Below are positions 44,368-52,767 of a stretch of 64,000 nucleotides of DNA, in pieces. Made by a program: the position numbers and the translations under genes. The DNA is from Terrimonas ginsenosidimutans (lineage in GTDB: Bacteria; Bacteroidota; Bacteroidia; Chitinophagales; Chitinophagaceae). Location: the NCBI RefSeq assembly GCF_022012415.1, contig NZ_JAKLTR010000001.1, positions 1 to 64,000 of the forward strand, read 5' to 3'. The notes below the pieces were generated by a model. The model was not told where the DNA came from. It searched no databases and was given only the letters and a program-made list of their open reading frames with translations. Within the stretch, counting starts at the first letter, position 1. Every line of letters begins with the position of its first letter.

Positions 44368-46873
44368 CCCCTTTTTTACCGCAAACCCGTATACTTATCC
44401 CGGCCAAGGTGGCGGCGCAGGAATTGAGCTTGCCGTAAAAAATAGAACAGCTCACGCTAATAACTTAATAAAGCAATTAAACGCTGTTCAACAACAATTT
44501 CAAGTCAAAGCAGTGGACCCCACTCCTGAGAATATCGTTAAAGATGAATCCTTATATGTAGAGTTTTTATCAGACTATAACTTCCCTCTCGATTTTGACG
44601 CACTCAACTCGGACCGGCATAATGCCAAGTATCAGCTACTTAATATCAAAAAGGAGACTGTCAACATCAATGGTGAAGACAAAGACCAGTATCGTGTAGT
44701 AGTAGTAATGAAGCCCGGAGCGATTGGCACCTTTTTGAAAAAGGCTGGGGAATATATGGTCGAAAACACGAAAGATAAATTGGGTAATGATACAGGATTG
44801 CCCAAACATAGAAATTTATTGAATAATATTCAGTCGATTCAGCTTGCAACGTTGCGCTCATTCTGGACGGACGAACCAGAAATACCATTCCCAAACGAAA
44901 ACGCAAATGTTTGGTGGGAAGCATGGTTTAGGAAAACCGACAACGAAACTCTGAAAGGAAAGGAAGTCCTTCAGAACTTGCAGGAGGTGGGGGCATCGGT
45001 TGGTCAACAAATTTTACAATTCCCAGAACATACGGTTCGTTTAATAAAGGGAACTGCTAAACAATTATCAGAATCAATTTTTCTATTAGATAATTTGGCA
45101 GAATTAAGAAAGCCCCAACAGCTCAATAATTTCATTACGAATAAGAACATAGATCTTTCTACAAAAGAGACTTGGCAACAAGATTTATTAAAACGAACCA
45201 AGGCTTCTTTCGATGAAAATTCTGTACTGGTTTATTTACTCGATAGTGGAGTCAATAATCTTCATCCCTTGATAACCCCATTTTTACCAACAAATCGGCT
45301 TTATACTTACAAGCAAGCGTGGGGCACGGAAGACACTTGGGAAGACGGAGGACACGGCACTGGCATGGGTGGATTGGCCTTATATGGAGATTTGACGACC
45401 GCATTGGCAAGCCCAAGCGATATCCAGATTTTTCACGGATTAGTATCCTTTAAGATAGTCCATCCCTCAGATCCTAACACACCAAATTTATATGGCTCGA
45501 TAACGGAAACGGCATGTAGTACTCCCGTAGTCGATTTCCCCCAAAATCCTAGAATTTATTGCTTATCGATAACAGATAGTACTACCGTATTTAAAGGGAG
45601 GCCATCAACTTGGTCAGCAGCCGTAGACAAGATTACTTTTGGAAGAGTAATTGACGATGAGCCTCAACTCATGATAGTGAGTGGAGGAAACGTCAACTAT
45701 ATGCAAGCCCACATTGATGCCCAACATTATAATTCTTATAATTTGCTTGAATCTATTCACGATCCAAGTCAAAGTTATAATGCACTAACGGTTGGCTCCT
45801 ATACAAGAATGGATCGAATTGACCAGACCATTTGGCCGAATGTAACACCACTTGCTAACAACGGTCATATGTCACCGTCCAATTCCACATCCTTGCTATG
45901 GGATGACCAATGGCCATATAAACCAGACATTGTAATGGAAGGTGGCAACTTGGGTAGATCTGGCTCAATGATTCTTGACAACATCCATACGCTAAAGCCC
46001 CTGTCTTTAGATAAAGATTTTCAGCAGTACATTTTCAATCCATTTGGAGATACTAGCGGGGCTGCAGCATTAGCTTCTAAACTAGCCGCCGAGCTGAAAA
46101 CAAAGCATGGACATTTCTGGCCTGAAACAATCCGAGGCTTGATGGCACACTCTGCTGAATGGACAGATGTTATGCTTAACGGAGTTTCCCTTTCGAACGC
46201 CACAGTACAGCAAAAGAAAACTTTATTACGCTCATTCGGCTATGGCGTTCCTATTGAGAGAAATGCCTTCTATAGCGCTCAGAATTCTGTAACATTGATT
46301 TCTCAAAATTATATCCAGCCTTTTAGAATGGACGGCAGTGCTGTTAAGACTAACGAATATCATCTCTATGAAATTCCTTGGCCGACTGATATTTTACAGA
46401 ATATTCTGACAGACAAGGATGTCACACTCAAATTGACTCTATCCTATTTTATTGATCCAAACCCTGGCAATAGAAGATATGCGAATAATTTTTCCTACTA
46501 TTCTCATGGTCTAGATTTTAAAGTAATAAAGCCGGCAGAAAGTTTAGATGTCTTTAAAAGACGCGTCTCAGGAGCTGAGGAAAATCAACACACAACCTAT
46601 CAGGGACAAGAAGAACCATGGATTTTGAAGGAAAGTTGCCGAAACAAAGGCTCCTTAAAAAAAGATTTTATCATCTGCTCAGGGGCTGATTTAGCTCTGC
46701 GAAACATGATCGCTATATATCCGAAACATGGTTGGTACAGCAGTAGGAAAAGATTAGGCCTTGCCGAGTCTATCGTGCGATATAGTCTCATCATTAGTAT
46801 TGAAACTGAAGGAGCTGAAACAGACCTGTATACCGCTATTTCATCACTAATTGAAAATACTTTGCCACTTTAG
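44336..46873 (+). CDS. ietS: Subtilase (S8) protease, IetS-like
   Basis: 845 residues. The catalytic triad is intact: D303 in VYLLDSGVN, H340 in GGHGTGMGG, S574 in GDTSGAAALAS. The region in front (1-290) is not a normal propeptide: it begins LTINPFFTANPYTYPGQGGG and is strand-rich. There is no signal peptide, so the protease works in the cytosol. It is likely held inactive until the AAA partner or an infection signal triggers it. The C-terminal 250 residues form a separate strand-rich domain. ATG at 44336 lies within the end of the AAA gene, pointing to coupled translation. Confidence 0.85.
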   Translation: MAEQLPHLTINPFFTANPYTYPGQGGGAGIELAVKNRTAHANNLIKQLNAVQQQFQVKAVDPTPENIVKDESLYVEFLSDYNFPLDFDALNSDRHNAKYQLLNIKKETVNINGEDKDQYRVVVVMKPGAIGTFLKKAGEYMVENTKDKLGNDTGLPKHRNLLNNIQSIQLATLRSFWTDEPEIPFPNENANVWWEAWFRKTDNETLKGKEVLQNLQEVGASVGQQILQFPEHTVRLIKGTAKQLSESIFLLDNLAELRKPQQLNNFITNKNIDLSTKETWQQDLLKRTKASFDENSVLVYLLDSGVNNLHPLITPFLPTNRLYTYKQAWGTEDTWEDGGHGTGMGGLALYGDLTTALASPSDIQIFHGLVSFKIVHPSDPNTPNLYGSITETACSTPVVDFPQNPRIYCLSITDSTTVFKGRPSTWSAAVDKITFGRVIDDEPQLMIVSGGNVNYMQAHIDAQHYNSYNLLESIHDPSQSYNALTVGSYTRMDRIDQTIWPNVTPLANNGHMSPSNSTSLLWDDQWPYKPDIVMEGGNLGRSGSMILDNIHTLKPLSLDKDFQQYIFNPFGDTSGAAALASKLAAELKTKHGHFWPETIRGLMAHSAEWTDVMLNGVSLSNATVQQKKTLLRSFGYGVPIERNAFYSAQNSVTLISQNYIQPFRMDGSAVKTNEYHLYEIPWPTDILQNILTDKDVTLKLTLSYFIDPNPGNRRYANNFSYYSHGLDFKVIKPAESLDVFKRRVSGAEENQHTTYQGQEEPWILKESCRNKGSLKKDFIICSGADLALRNMIAIYPKHGWYSSRKRLGLAESIVRYSLIISIETEGAETDLYTAISSLIENTLPL

Positions 46874-46893
46874 TACAATGGCATTTCGTGATA

Positions 46894-47148
46894 TTAAAAG
46901 TCATCGCTAAAAAATTCTTCAAAAGAAATATCAAGGCTTTTTAGAACCTTGTATAAACTGCCTAGTCTCAAATCATCTTTACCTTGCTCGTATTTCCCAT
47001 ACTGAGCTCTTGCGATATCATGATCGTAAGCAAAATGTTCATAGTTTGAGTAGCCCTTTGCAATTCGCAGTTTGCGAATTTTATTTCCCACCTTTTTCAA
47101 GAAAACTTCAAAATCATCTTTAGGAATATCCTTTTTCGCTTTAGCCAT
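46894..47148 (-). CDS. Small XRE-family helix-turn-helix regulator
   Basis: 84 residues. The HTH core is FLKKVGNKIRKLRIAKGYSN followed by YEHFAYDHDIARAQYGKYEQ and DLRLGSLYKVLKSLDISFEE. It converges on the subtilase gene, ending 20 bases after the ietS stop. It may control the island genes or itself; no specific operator was identified. A Lys-rich N-terminus (AKAKKDIPKDD) is present. Confidence 0.85.
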   Translation of the reverse strand: MAKAKKDIPKDDFEVFLKKVGNKIRKLRIAKGYSNYEHFAYDHDIARAQYGKYEQGKDDLRLGSLYKVLKSLDISFEEFFSDDF

Positions 47149-47474
47149 TTATAAAGTAATGAAAATTACCGTGTATTAATTACTATTAAAAAAATACTAC
47201 TAATTAGTGGCTTTATTAAATAAGTTTCCTATCTTCGGATAGATGTTATAGCAATGTACATATCAGTTATAGACGATCAAGTTGAAGCAAATCAACTTCC
47301 GATCGCCCGCATCGCAGCCGCTACGCCCCCGCTGACCATCATTACCAAACGACCAATTGAATACTCCGGATCAACACCGTTACCGGATCACCTCCCATGA
47401 TACCCGTAACACCGTTGCCCGCGCTCCTTCAATCATCATCCTAAACCGTATTAAAAATTGTTAAACTTAATTTT
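47149..47474. other. 326-base A/T-rich intergenic region
   Basis: No gene seen. It holds the promoters of the divergent XRE and RadC genes; a small hairpin (aagttga / tcaactt, 47279-47298) is the only notable structure. Confidence 0.45.
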
Positions 47475-47948
47475 ATGAATATCCGTCTCAAACCCAACCA
47501 AAAAATCCACATTCAATCCTCCTCCGATATCTACCAGATTCTCCAACCCATTTTCCGCCGTTACAGCAAGCTGGACCGTGATCGTGAACACCTCTGGATG
47601 ATGACACTTGACTGCTCTCAAACGGTCCGCAAGCTGGAGCTGCTGGGCCTGGGCACTCAACGTACCGTGCTTATTGATCCCATGGAAGTGTATCATCGTG
47701 CTTTGCTGAGACGTGCCGCGTCGATTGTGGTGATTCATAATCATCCGAGCGGCAGTCTTAAACCGTCCAGGGCAGATAAGACGGCTACGGAGAAGTTAGT
47801 AGAGGCAAGTCGATTTTTGAACATCAAATTATTAGACCATTTGATTATTTCGGAAGATGAATATTTCAGCTTTTTGGATGAAGGCGTATTTGAAACGCTG
47901 GAAACGAGGAAGTTTATAATGTTTAATTCCATTCTGGCAATGGATTGA
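47475..47948 (+). CDS. RadC-family JAB-domain protein
   Basis: 157 residues, equal to the C-terminal RadC domain only. The JAB metal motif is VVIHNHPSGSLKPSRADKTA, preceded by LLGLGTQRTVLIDPMEVYHR and followed by LLDHLIISEDEYFSFLDEG. Such short RadC proteins are typical of genomic islands and mobile elements in Bacteroidota; their role is unknown despite the old name. It supports the island nature of this stretch. Confidence 0.9.
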   Translation: MNIRLKPNQKIHIQSSSDIYQILQPIFRRYSKLDRDREHLWMMTLDCSQTVRKLELLGLGTQRTVLIDPMEVYHRALLRRAASIVVIHNHPSGSLKPSRADKTATEKLVEASRFLNIKLLDHLIISEDEYFSFLDEGVFETLETRKFIMFNSILAMD

Positions 47949-48020
47949 CAATTCTCTAAAACTATTAGAGTTTTGGACATACTCAAAACCTTGATTGTTA
48001 ACTATTAAAAACAAAAACAG

Positions 48021-48074
48021 TAATACTACAAACTGTATAATATTTTATAGATAATTGTACAGTTTGTAGTATTA
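48021..48074. promoter_or_regulatory. Perfect 17-base inverted repeat operator of the toxin-antitoxin pair
   Basis: Arms 48021-48037 (taatactacaaactgta) and 48058-48074 are exact inverted copies with a 20-base A/T-rich spacer. The right arm overlaps the -7 promoter element at 48073-48080. This is the expected layout for autorepression by an HTH antitoxin. Confidence 0.82.
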
Positions 48075-48080
48075 GTTTTG
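48073..48080 (+). promoter_or_regulatory. -7 promoter element (TAGTTTTG) of the toxin-antitoxin pair
   Basis: TAGTTTTG fits TAnnTTTG, 17 bases before the ATG at 48097. It overlaps the right arm of the operator, so bound repressor would block the polymerase. Confidence 0.6.
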
Positions 48081-48096
48081 TACCTTGATAATCCAT

Positions 48097-48639
48097 ATGA
48101 AAGCAAGTCCATTAAAGGTTAAAATTCGAAAGGTTGACACGGACGAATACGTTCCGGCCACCATTCGCCACGCGCCAAATAATTCTCTACCGTCAATTCA
48201 AGATGGATGGCGGTTTAATTTCAATAAGGAGATCAGGAAAATAAAAAATGCAATAGGCTATACCCTTACAGTAGATGAAACGCCTCATATAACCGAGGGC
48301 GCATTGATTTTCGACCTAAAATTCGAGCAGCTTGCATTCATGTCATACATAGAGATAGCTCCTCACAATAAAAAGAAGCCTAAAAGATTCGATGACGTTG
48401 CTGGTTGCCTGATTGCATTTGCGTTCAATGAAAGCCTTCGACTATGTGAGGGAGACTATAAGGCATTATTAGTCTTCGACATTTCGGAAGAAAAGTGGGT
48501 AGATCAAAAGAAACTAGAGTCAATATATACCAAAAATTACGGCGCCATTCCTTTCCCAATGGGAGGCTGGTGTATTATGGATGCGGCAGGATACGCCCTG
48601 AGAGAGCGATATCTCGGAATTAAAAACAATAACAAATAA
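48097..48639 (+). CDS. GNAT-like putative toxin of an HTH-paired module
   Basis: 180 residues from the ATG at 48097. After a strand-rich N-terminus (VKIRKVDTDEYVPATIRHAP) comes a GNAT-like core: ALIFDLKFEQLAFMSYIEIA, PHNKKKPKRFDDVAGCLIAF, AFNESLRLCEGDYKALLVFD, and a C-terminal NYGAIPFPMGGWCIMDAAGY. The YIEIAPHN and VAGCLIAFAF stretches match the GNAT-like proteins that Bacteroidota often encode next to an XRE/HigA-type gene. A role as toxin is inferred from this pairing and from the operator; no activity is known to me. Confidence 0.62.
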   Translation: MKASPLKVKIRKVDTDEYVPATIRHAPNNSLPSIQDGWRFNFNKEIRKIKNAIGYTLTVDETPHITEGALIFDLKFEQLAFMSYIEIAPHNKKKPKRFDDVAGCLIAFAFNESLRLCEGDYKALLVFDISEEKWVDQKKLESIYTKNYGAIPFPMGGWCIMDAAGYALRERYLGIKNNNK

Positions 48640-48650
48640 AATATTTGGCC

Positions 48651-49382
48651 ATGGAAAATAAGAAAAAAAGAAAAGAAAAATTTCAGGATATAGCAATAGG
48701 ACAAGCGGAATATAAGGAATGGAGTGCTGAAAAAGTGGCAGCGGTAAAAGCGGCCGTTAAAGAGCATGCGGCAAAGCGCTCAGAAGAACAGAAGCTGTCA
48801 AATGAAATGGTAGCCATTGAACTCAAAATGATTCATTATGTAAACCAGGAGAGCCAGAATACACGTAAACCAATTAAAATTGCTGACTTTCTGAGCCAAT
48901 ACCTGTCTGTCATGAAATTATCTTTCAAACGTTTCGCAGAAGGTCTTGACACAAAAGACAGCAATCTAAAAAAATATGTAGACGGCGAACGTTCTTTCAA
49001 TGGAGACCTGGCTATGAAGTTTGGAAGCTTTTTTCATACTTCACCAGATTTGTGGCTGAAGGTGCATGCGAAAAATGAGCTACTGCAATTGCAGGAAAAT
49101 AAAAAAGATAGTCAACGGTATAAAAGATATGATTATACAACGGTAATTGAAATTGGATCTGCAGTAGAGGCAAATGGTGCGAGAAAAACTTCTGTTCAGG
49201 TAGAAAGCCGGACTGGCGCTTCCAAAAAGGGCGTAGGTTATGCAAAACACTCAGCAAAGAGCTATAAAGCTGAGAAATCATTGGTTCTGCGCGATAGTGG
49301 CAGCAAAGTGAGGGGATCATCTAAAGTTGCCCAGAAGGATTCTTATGTACCAAAAGCGGTTGGTAAAAAGCAGGCGAGGTAA
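48651..49382 (+). CDS. HigA-like HTH antitoxin with a long basic tail
   Basis: 243 residues from the ATG at 48651, 11 bases after the previous stop. A charged N-terminal helix (1-60) leads into an HTH of the HigA/XRE type: PIKIADFLSQYLSVMKLSFK, RFAEGLDTKDSNLKKYVDGE, MKFGSFFHTSPDLWLKVHAK. The last 90 residues are low-complexity and rich in Lys, Ser, Val and Gly (SRTGASKKGVGYAKHSAKSY), which is unusual for an antitoxin and may bind nucleic acid or be disordered. It likely represses the palindromic operator upstream and neutralises its partner. Confidence 0.75.
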   Translation: MENKKKRKEKFQDIAIGQAEYKEWSAEKVAAVKAAVKEHAAKRSEEQKLSNEMVAIELKMIHYVNQESQNTRKPIKIADFLSQYLSVMKLSFKRFAEGLDTKDSNLKKYVDGERSFNGDLAMKFGSFFHTSPDLWLKVHAKNELLQLQENKKDSQRYKRYDYTTVIEIGSAVEANGARKTSVQVESRTGASKKGVGYAKHSAKSYKAEKSLVLRDSGSKVRGSSKVAQKDSYVPKAVGKKQAR

Positions 49383-49415
49383 ATTACCTACCTGTCAATT
49401 TTGGACCTTTAGGTT

Positions 49416-49673
49416 ATGACAAAACTCAAGCAAATATCACAGAAAGGCGATCTTGCTGTCCGGTGGCTGCGCCAGCAAAAATTCAAGATGGGGCAGCCTT
49501 TTATGATCTACAGTAAAGACCTTCCCATGCAATTTGCCTATCTTGAATTTGCTTCCGGATTAATTCAACTGGCTGAAATAAAGACCGGTTCAAGAAATTT
49601 CTCTATTGTCCGGGACCTCAGTATTGCTGAAGCTAACGCCATCTGCAAAAAGTTCAAATTAAGCTACTCTTAA
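49416..49673 (+). CDS. Small hypothetical protein downstream of the toxin-antitoxin pair
   Basis: 85 residues, no signal peptide or known motif (GDLAVRWLRQQKFKMGQPFM, YLEFASGLIQLAEIKTGSRN). It starts 33 bases after the antitoxin stop on the same strand and is followed by a clear hairpin, so it is probably the third gene of that transcript. Function unknown. Confidence 0.6.
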   Translation: MTKLKQISQKGDLAVRWLRQQKFKMGQPFMIYSKDLPMQFAYLEFASGLIQLAEIKTGSRNFSIVRDLSIAEANAICKKFKLSYS

Positions 49674-49692
49674 TTATGGTTATTGAATATTG

Positions 49693-49714
49693 ATGCCTCC
49701 CGGACGGGAGGCAT
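49693..49714 (+). terminator. Hairpin after the small gene at 49416
   Basis: A perfect 9-base stem (atgcctccc / gggaggcat) with loop ggac, 20 bases after the stop. No strong T run follows, so it may be a weak or Rho-assisted terminator. The rest of 49715-50000 holds nothing recognised. Confidence 0.6.
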
Positions 49715-50007
49715 GTTCATTTAAAGATGGAACTTAACCATAATTAGTTTCGTTATCTGTTATCCGTTTCATGTTTGAGAATTTAAATGGTTACTGGTTG
49801 GTTGGATATAGTGAAAGTCGTAGTTAAATAAAGTTAGCGTGTTATAATAATACTTCAAAAGAAATTGATCTCATGAAGTCGCAAAGAAAGGAAGATAAAT
49901 AAAACAAACATTCAGATTCCACAACTGCTTGGCCCCATCTTTTTGAAGGGCTAATCCAATAGAAAGAATACCTATCCGATTTTAGACAATTTACCCGGTT
50001 AACAATC

Positions 50008-50038
50008 TTGCCTCTTCTTCCAAATCGACCTACCTTTG
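50008..50038 (+). promoter_or_regulatory. Promoter of the DUF488 pair, close to the start codon
   Basis: A -33-like TTG at 50008-50010 and a -7 TACCTTTG at 50031-50038 are separated by 20 bases, a good match to the Bacteroidota consensus. The -7 ends four bases before the ATG at 50043, so the mRNA would be leaderless or nearly so. Confidence 0.6.
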
Positions 50039-50042
50039 CAAT

Positions 50043-50927
50043 ATGTTCTATCGCCGCAAAATAATTTTAGCACTTCTGCAAACCTTTGGTGGCAATCTGG
50101 GCAAAACTCAGATGCAGAAACTTCTATTGTTATATGCACATCGCCAGGACAAGCCTGCCTTTCATTTTGTGCCGTACCGATACGGCTGTTATTCCTTTCA
50201 AGCTGCAGCAGACGTTTCCACCATGCAGAAATACGGTCAGGTTGCCGTCACTAACACCGGCATCAAAAGCACCGTCGAAACTGACTTTATCGGACAACTC
50301 AATGAAAAGGACCGCTCCGCACTTAAGCAGCTTCATCTCTTGCATGGAAAGAAGAGCTATGCAGATCTTATAAAATACACCTATCAGCATTTTCCTTATT
50401 ATGCAATAAATAGTTCAATTGCCGAGCGCTATTTGAACCCCACCGAACTGCAAAACCTATCAGACCTTAAACCATCTGCGTCCAAGACTATCCTGTACAC
50501 CATCGGCTATGAAGGCGTGTCCTTAGAGCAGTATTTGAATAAATTGATCGGAAAGGACGTGAAGATGCTTGTAGACGTTCGCAAGAACCCAATGAGCATG
50601 AAGTATGGCTTTACAAAAAGCCAGCTTTTAAAGGCATGTGAAGCCGTCGGTATCCAGTATATGCATTTCCCCGAAGTCGGGATAGTATCGGAAGAGCGCC
50701 AGGAACTGAGTTGCCAGGCCGATTATGATCGCCTTTTTGACAAATACAGACGAGATACATTACCACATACCAGCTCTACCCAGGAAAAGATCTTACAATT
50801 ACTGAAAGACAAACAGCGTATCGCCCTGACTTGTTTTGAAGCGAATATCTGCCAGTGCCACCGAAAACATCTTGCTGAAGCCATTATACGATTGCCAGAA
50901 TGGAACTACGAACTTATCCATCTATAA
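50043..50927 (+). CDS. DUF488 protein with extra N-terminal domain
   Basis: 294 residues. The N-terminal 150 residues (RKIILALLQTFGGNLGKTQM, FVPYRYGCYSFQAAADVS) form a separate helical domain found with this type of DUF488. The DUF488 part (155-294) has ILYTIGYEGVSLEQYLNKLI, VKMLVDVRKNPMSMKYGFTK, VGIQYMHFPEVGI and the C-terminal ALTCFEANICQCHRKHLAEA with its Cys/His cluster. Its function is not known; members are seen in defence islands. The following gene starts directly at the next base, so the two form a unit. Confidence 0.83.
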   Translation: MFYRRKIILALLQTFGGNLGKTQMQKLLLLYAHRQDKPAFHFVPYRYGCYSFQAAADVSTMQKYGQVAVTNTGIKSTVETDFIGQLNEKDRSALKQLHLLHGKKSYADLIKYTYQHFPYYAINSSIAERYLNPTELQNLSDLKPSASKTILYTIGYEGVSLEQYLNKLIGKDVKMLVDVRKNPMSMKYGFTKSQLLKACEAVGIQYMHFPEVGIVSEERQELSCQADYDRLFDKYRRDTLPHTSSTQEKILQLLKDKQRIALTCFEANICQCHRKHLAEAIIRLPEWNYELIHL

Positions 50928-51785
50928 ATGCCTCGCCTGAAAATTCTACTAACTGTCACTACTTATCCTCTACCATCCCGAAGCTACGACGAACTTGTTT
51001 GCACAGCAGGCGTCCTTGAAGATGGCAGCTGGATACGTATTTACCCAATACCATTAAGTTTCCTGCTTGATCTTAAAAACTCAGGCAAGGTTAACAGCGT
51101 AAAATACACTTGGATTGAGCTTGAAGTAAATAAACGTGAAGATGACTTTCGGCCGGAAAGTCATTCGCCCAAATTTTATGACTTTAGGGATGTTATTATT
51201 CATGAACCTCGCGTGAATACCGATGGTAATTGGCTATTGCGTAAAGAATATTGTCTCAAAAATGTTTATTACAATTTTGCTACGCTGATCGGAGATTCAA
51301 AAGATCCAAAAAATGTTTCCCTGGCGACTTTCAAGCCAGCCTCTATTGATTGTTTTGTGTGGGAAGAAGATACCCGTGAATGGAAAAACGAATGGGTGGA
51401 ACTTAGAAAACAAACGGATCTCTTTGCACAGGGGACTGCAGACCCGCAAAAGCTAATCCCGAAAGTACCTTATAAGTTTTTCTATAAGTTTACCGATGAC
51501 GTAGGAAAACAAAGAAGACTTATGATCGAAGATTGGGAGATTGGTCAACTCTATTGGAACTGTTTGCGCGATGCAAAGAAATCCGGATTGGTCGATCAGA
51601 AAACGGCGGAGAAGATTGCTCTACAAAAGGTAAAAGCCAAGTACTTCGATGATTTCGCTAAGACCAAGGACATCTATTTGTTTGTTGGAACTACACGGGA
51701 ATGGCATACACGGAGGGCGCTTAATCCTTTTGTGATAATCGGAGTGTTCTACCCGATGAAAGAAAGCCAGGGAAGACTTTTCTGA
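50928..51785 (+). CDS. Unknown partner of the DUF488 protein
   Basis: 285 residues. The N-terminus KILLTVTTYPLPSRSYDELV then CTAGVLEDGSWIRIYPIPLS is distinctive, and later WEEDTREWKNEW, YKFFYKFTDDVGKQRRLMIE, KAKYFDDFAKTKDIYLFVGT and HTRRALNPFVIIGVFYPMKE. It may carry an ASCH/PUA-like nucleic-acid-binding fold, judging from the short strands and the VGTTREWH end; this is a guess. Proteins with this N-terminus are commonly placed just after DUF488 genes. Start codon abuts the previous stop with no spacing. Confidence 0.65.
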   Translation: MPRLKILLTVTTYPLPSRSYDELVCTAGVLEDGSWIRIYPIPLSFLLDLKNSGKVNSVKYTWIELEVNKREDDFRPESHSPKFYDFRDVIIHEPRVNTDGNWLLRKEYCLKNVYYNFATLIGDSKDPKNVSLATFKPASIDCFVWEEDTREWKNEWVELRKQTDLFAQGTADPQKLIPKVPYKFFYKFTDDVGKQRRLMIEDWEIGQLYWNCLRDAKKSGLVDQKTAEKIALQKVKAKYFDDFAKTKDIYLFVGTTREWHTRRALNPFVIIGVFYPMKESQGRLF

Positions 51786-51883
51786 TTTTCACAGACTATC
51801 ACTCCTCTCGATGGTGGAGAATAAAAAATTTGCCTTTTCTTATGAAAAAATTAATTTGACGAATCTTAATTTCAAAAATAAGC

Positions 51884-52762
51884 ATGAATATTTTTAAGAT
51901 ATCAGCGATTTTCGGCTTAACACTAAGTTCCCTCGTTTGTTTTTCTCAATTACAAACAGGCCGTCTAGATGAGCAAATCTTAAAGTCGATAGTCGTAATA
52001 AAAAAAGGAACCGCTACTGGTACAGGCTTTTTAGTAGGCAAACTAGGGTCCGCGAATACGGGCTACGGCAAACTCTTTCTCGTGACAAATAAGCATATGA
52101 TTGGTTCGTATAGCTTGGTCGATACCTTGATGATCGCAGATTCAATCCAAATTTTCTTTTATGATAGCTCGAACAACAATCAAATACTTCCGATAGTGTT
52201 GAAATTAAAGCCTGAGGGTATACCATCCCATGCAATACACCTTCACCCCAACCCCAAAGTCGACGTTGTTGCAATTGATATTACATACATTGTTAATCAA
52301 GTTCCAGAGATCTACAAATATTGCATATTATCTCAAATGTTGCTTCCTTTAAAGGAAATACCTGTTGAGACCAATACAGGTTGGGGTTCTCCGGTTTTTG
52401 CTATAGGTTATCCTTTTGGGATTCGTGTAAACAATACAAATACTCCAGTCCTAAAATCAGGCATTATCGCTTCCGCATTGACGGGTGATCTCGAGATAGC
52501 ATCCAGTTGGAAGAACCGCAAAGGGGCTATTTTAACAGCCGTACAGTCTGGTAGTTTCTTTTTAGTTGATGGGTTAATCGTCGGAGGGAATAGTGGGGGA
52601 CCAATTGTGACCCCAGCAGAAAAGATAGAACGTAAGCTTGGCGATAGGACTCTTGCGAAATATCAGCCAAATTACGTATTAGGCATAGTTTCCCACGGGG
52701 TATCTGGAAGTGGGATCTCGACAATTTTCTCCTCCGATACAATAATTGAACTATTATATTAA
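51884..52762 (+). CDS. Secreted trypsin-like serine protease
   Basis: 292 residues with a signal peptide (IFKISAIFGLTLSSLVCFSQ). Chymotrypsin-fold catalytic residues: His in LFLVTNKHMIG, Asp in KVDVVAIDITY, Ser in VGGNSGGPIV. GTGFLVGK near the N-terminus and FAIGYPFGI support it. Exported proteins of this type in defence islands are unusual. It is followed 5 bases later by a related gene lacking the catalytic His, so the two form a pair. Confidence 0.85.
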   Translation: MNIFKISAIFGLTLSSLVCFSQLQTGRLDEQILKSIVVIKKGTATGTGFLVGKLGSANTGYGKLFLVTNKHMIGSYSLVDTLMIADSIQIFFYDSSNNNQILPIVLKLKPEGIPSHAIHLHPNPKVDVVAIDITYIVNQVPEIYKYCILSQMLLPLKEIPVETNTGWGSPVFAIGYPFGIRVNNTNTPVLKSGIIASALTGDLEIASSWKNRKGAILTAVQSGSFFLVDGLIVGGNSGGPIVTPAEKIERKLGDRTLAKYQPNYVLGIVSHGVSGSGISTIFSSDTIIELLY

Positions 52763-52767
52763 CTATA

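Noticed and set aside
47279-47298. Small hairpin aagttga / tcaactt between XRE and RadC
   Set aside because: Short, no link to a promoter element or gene end.
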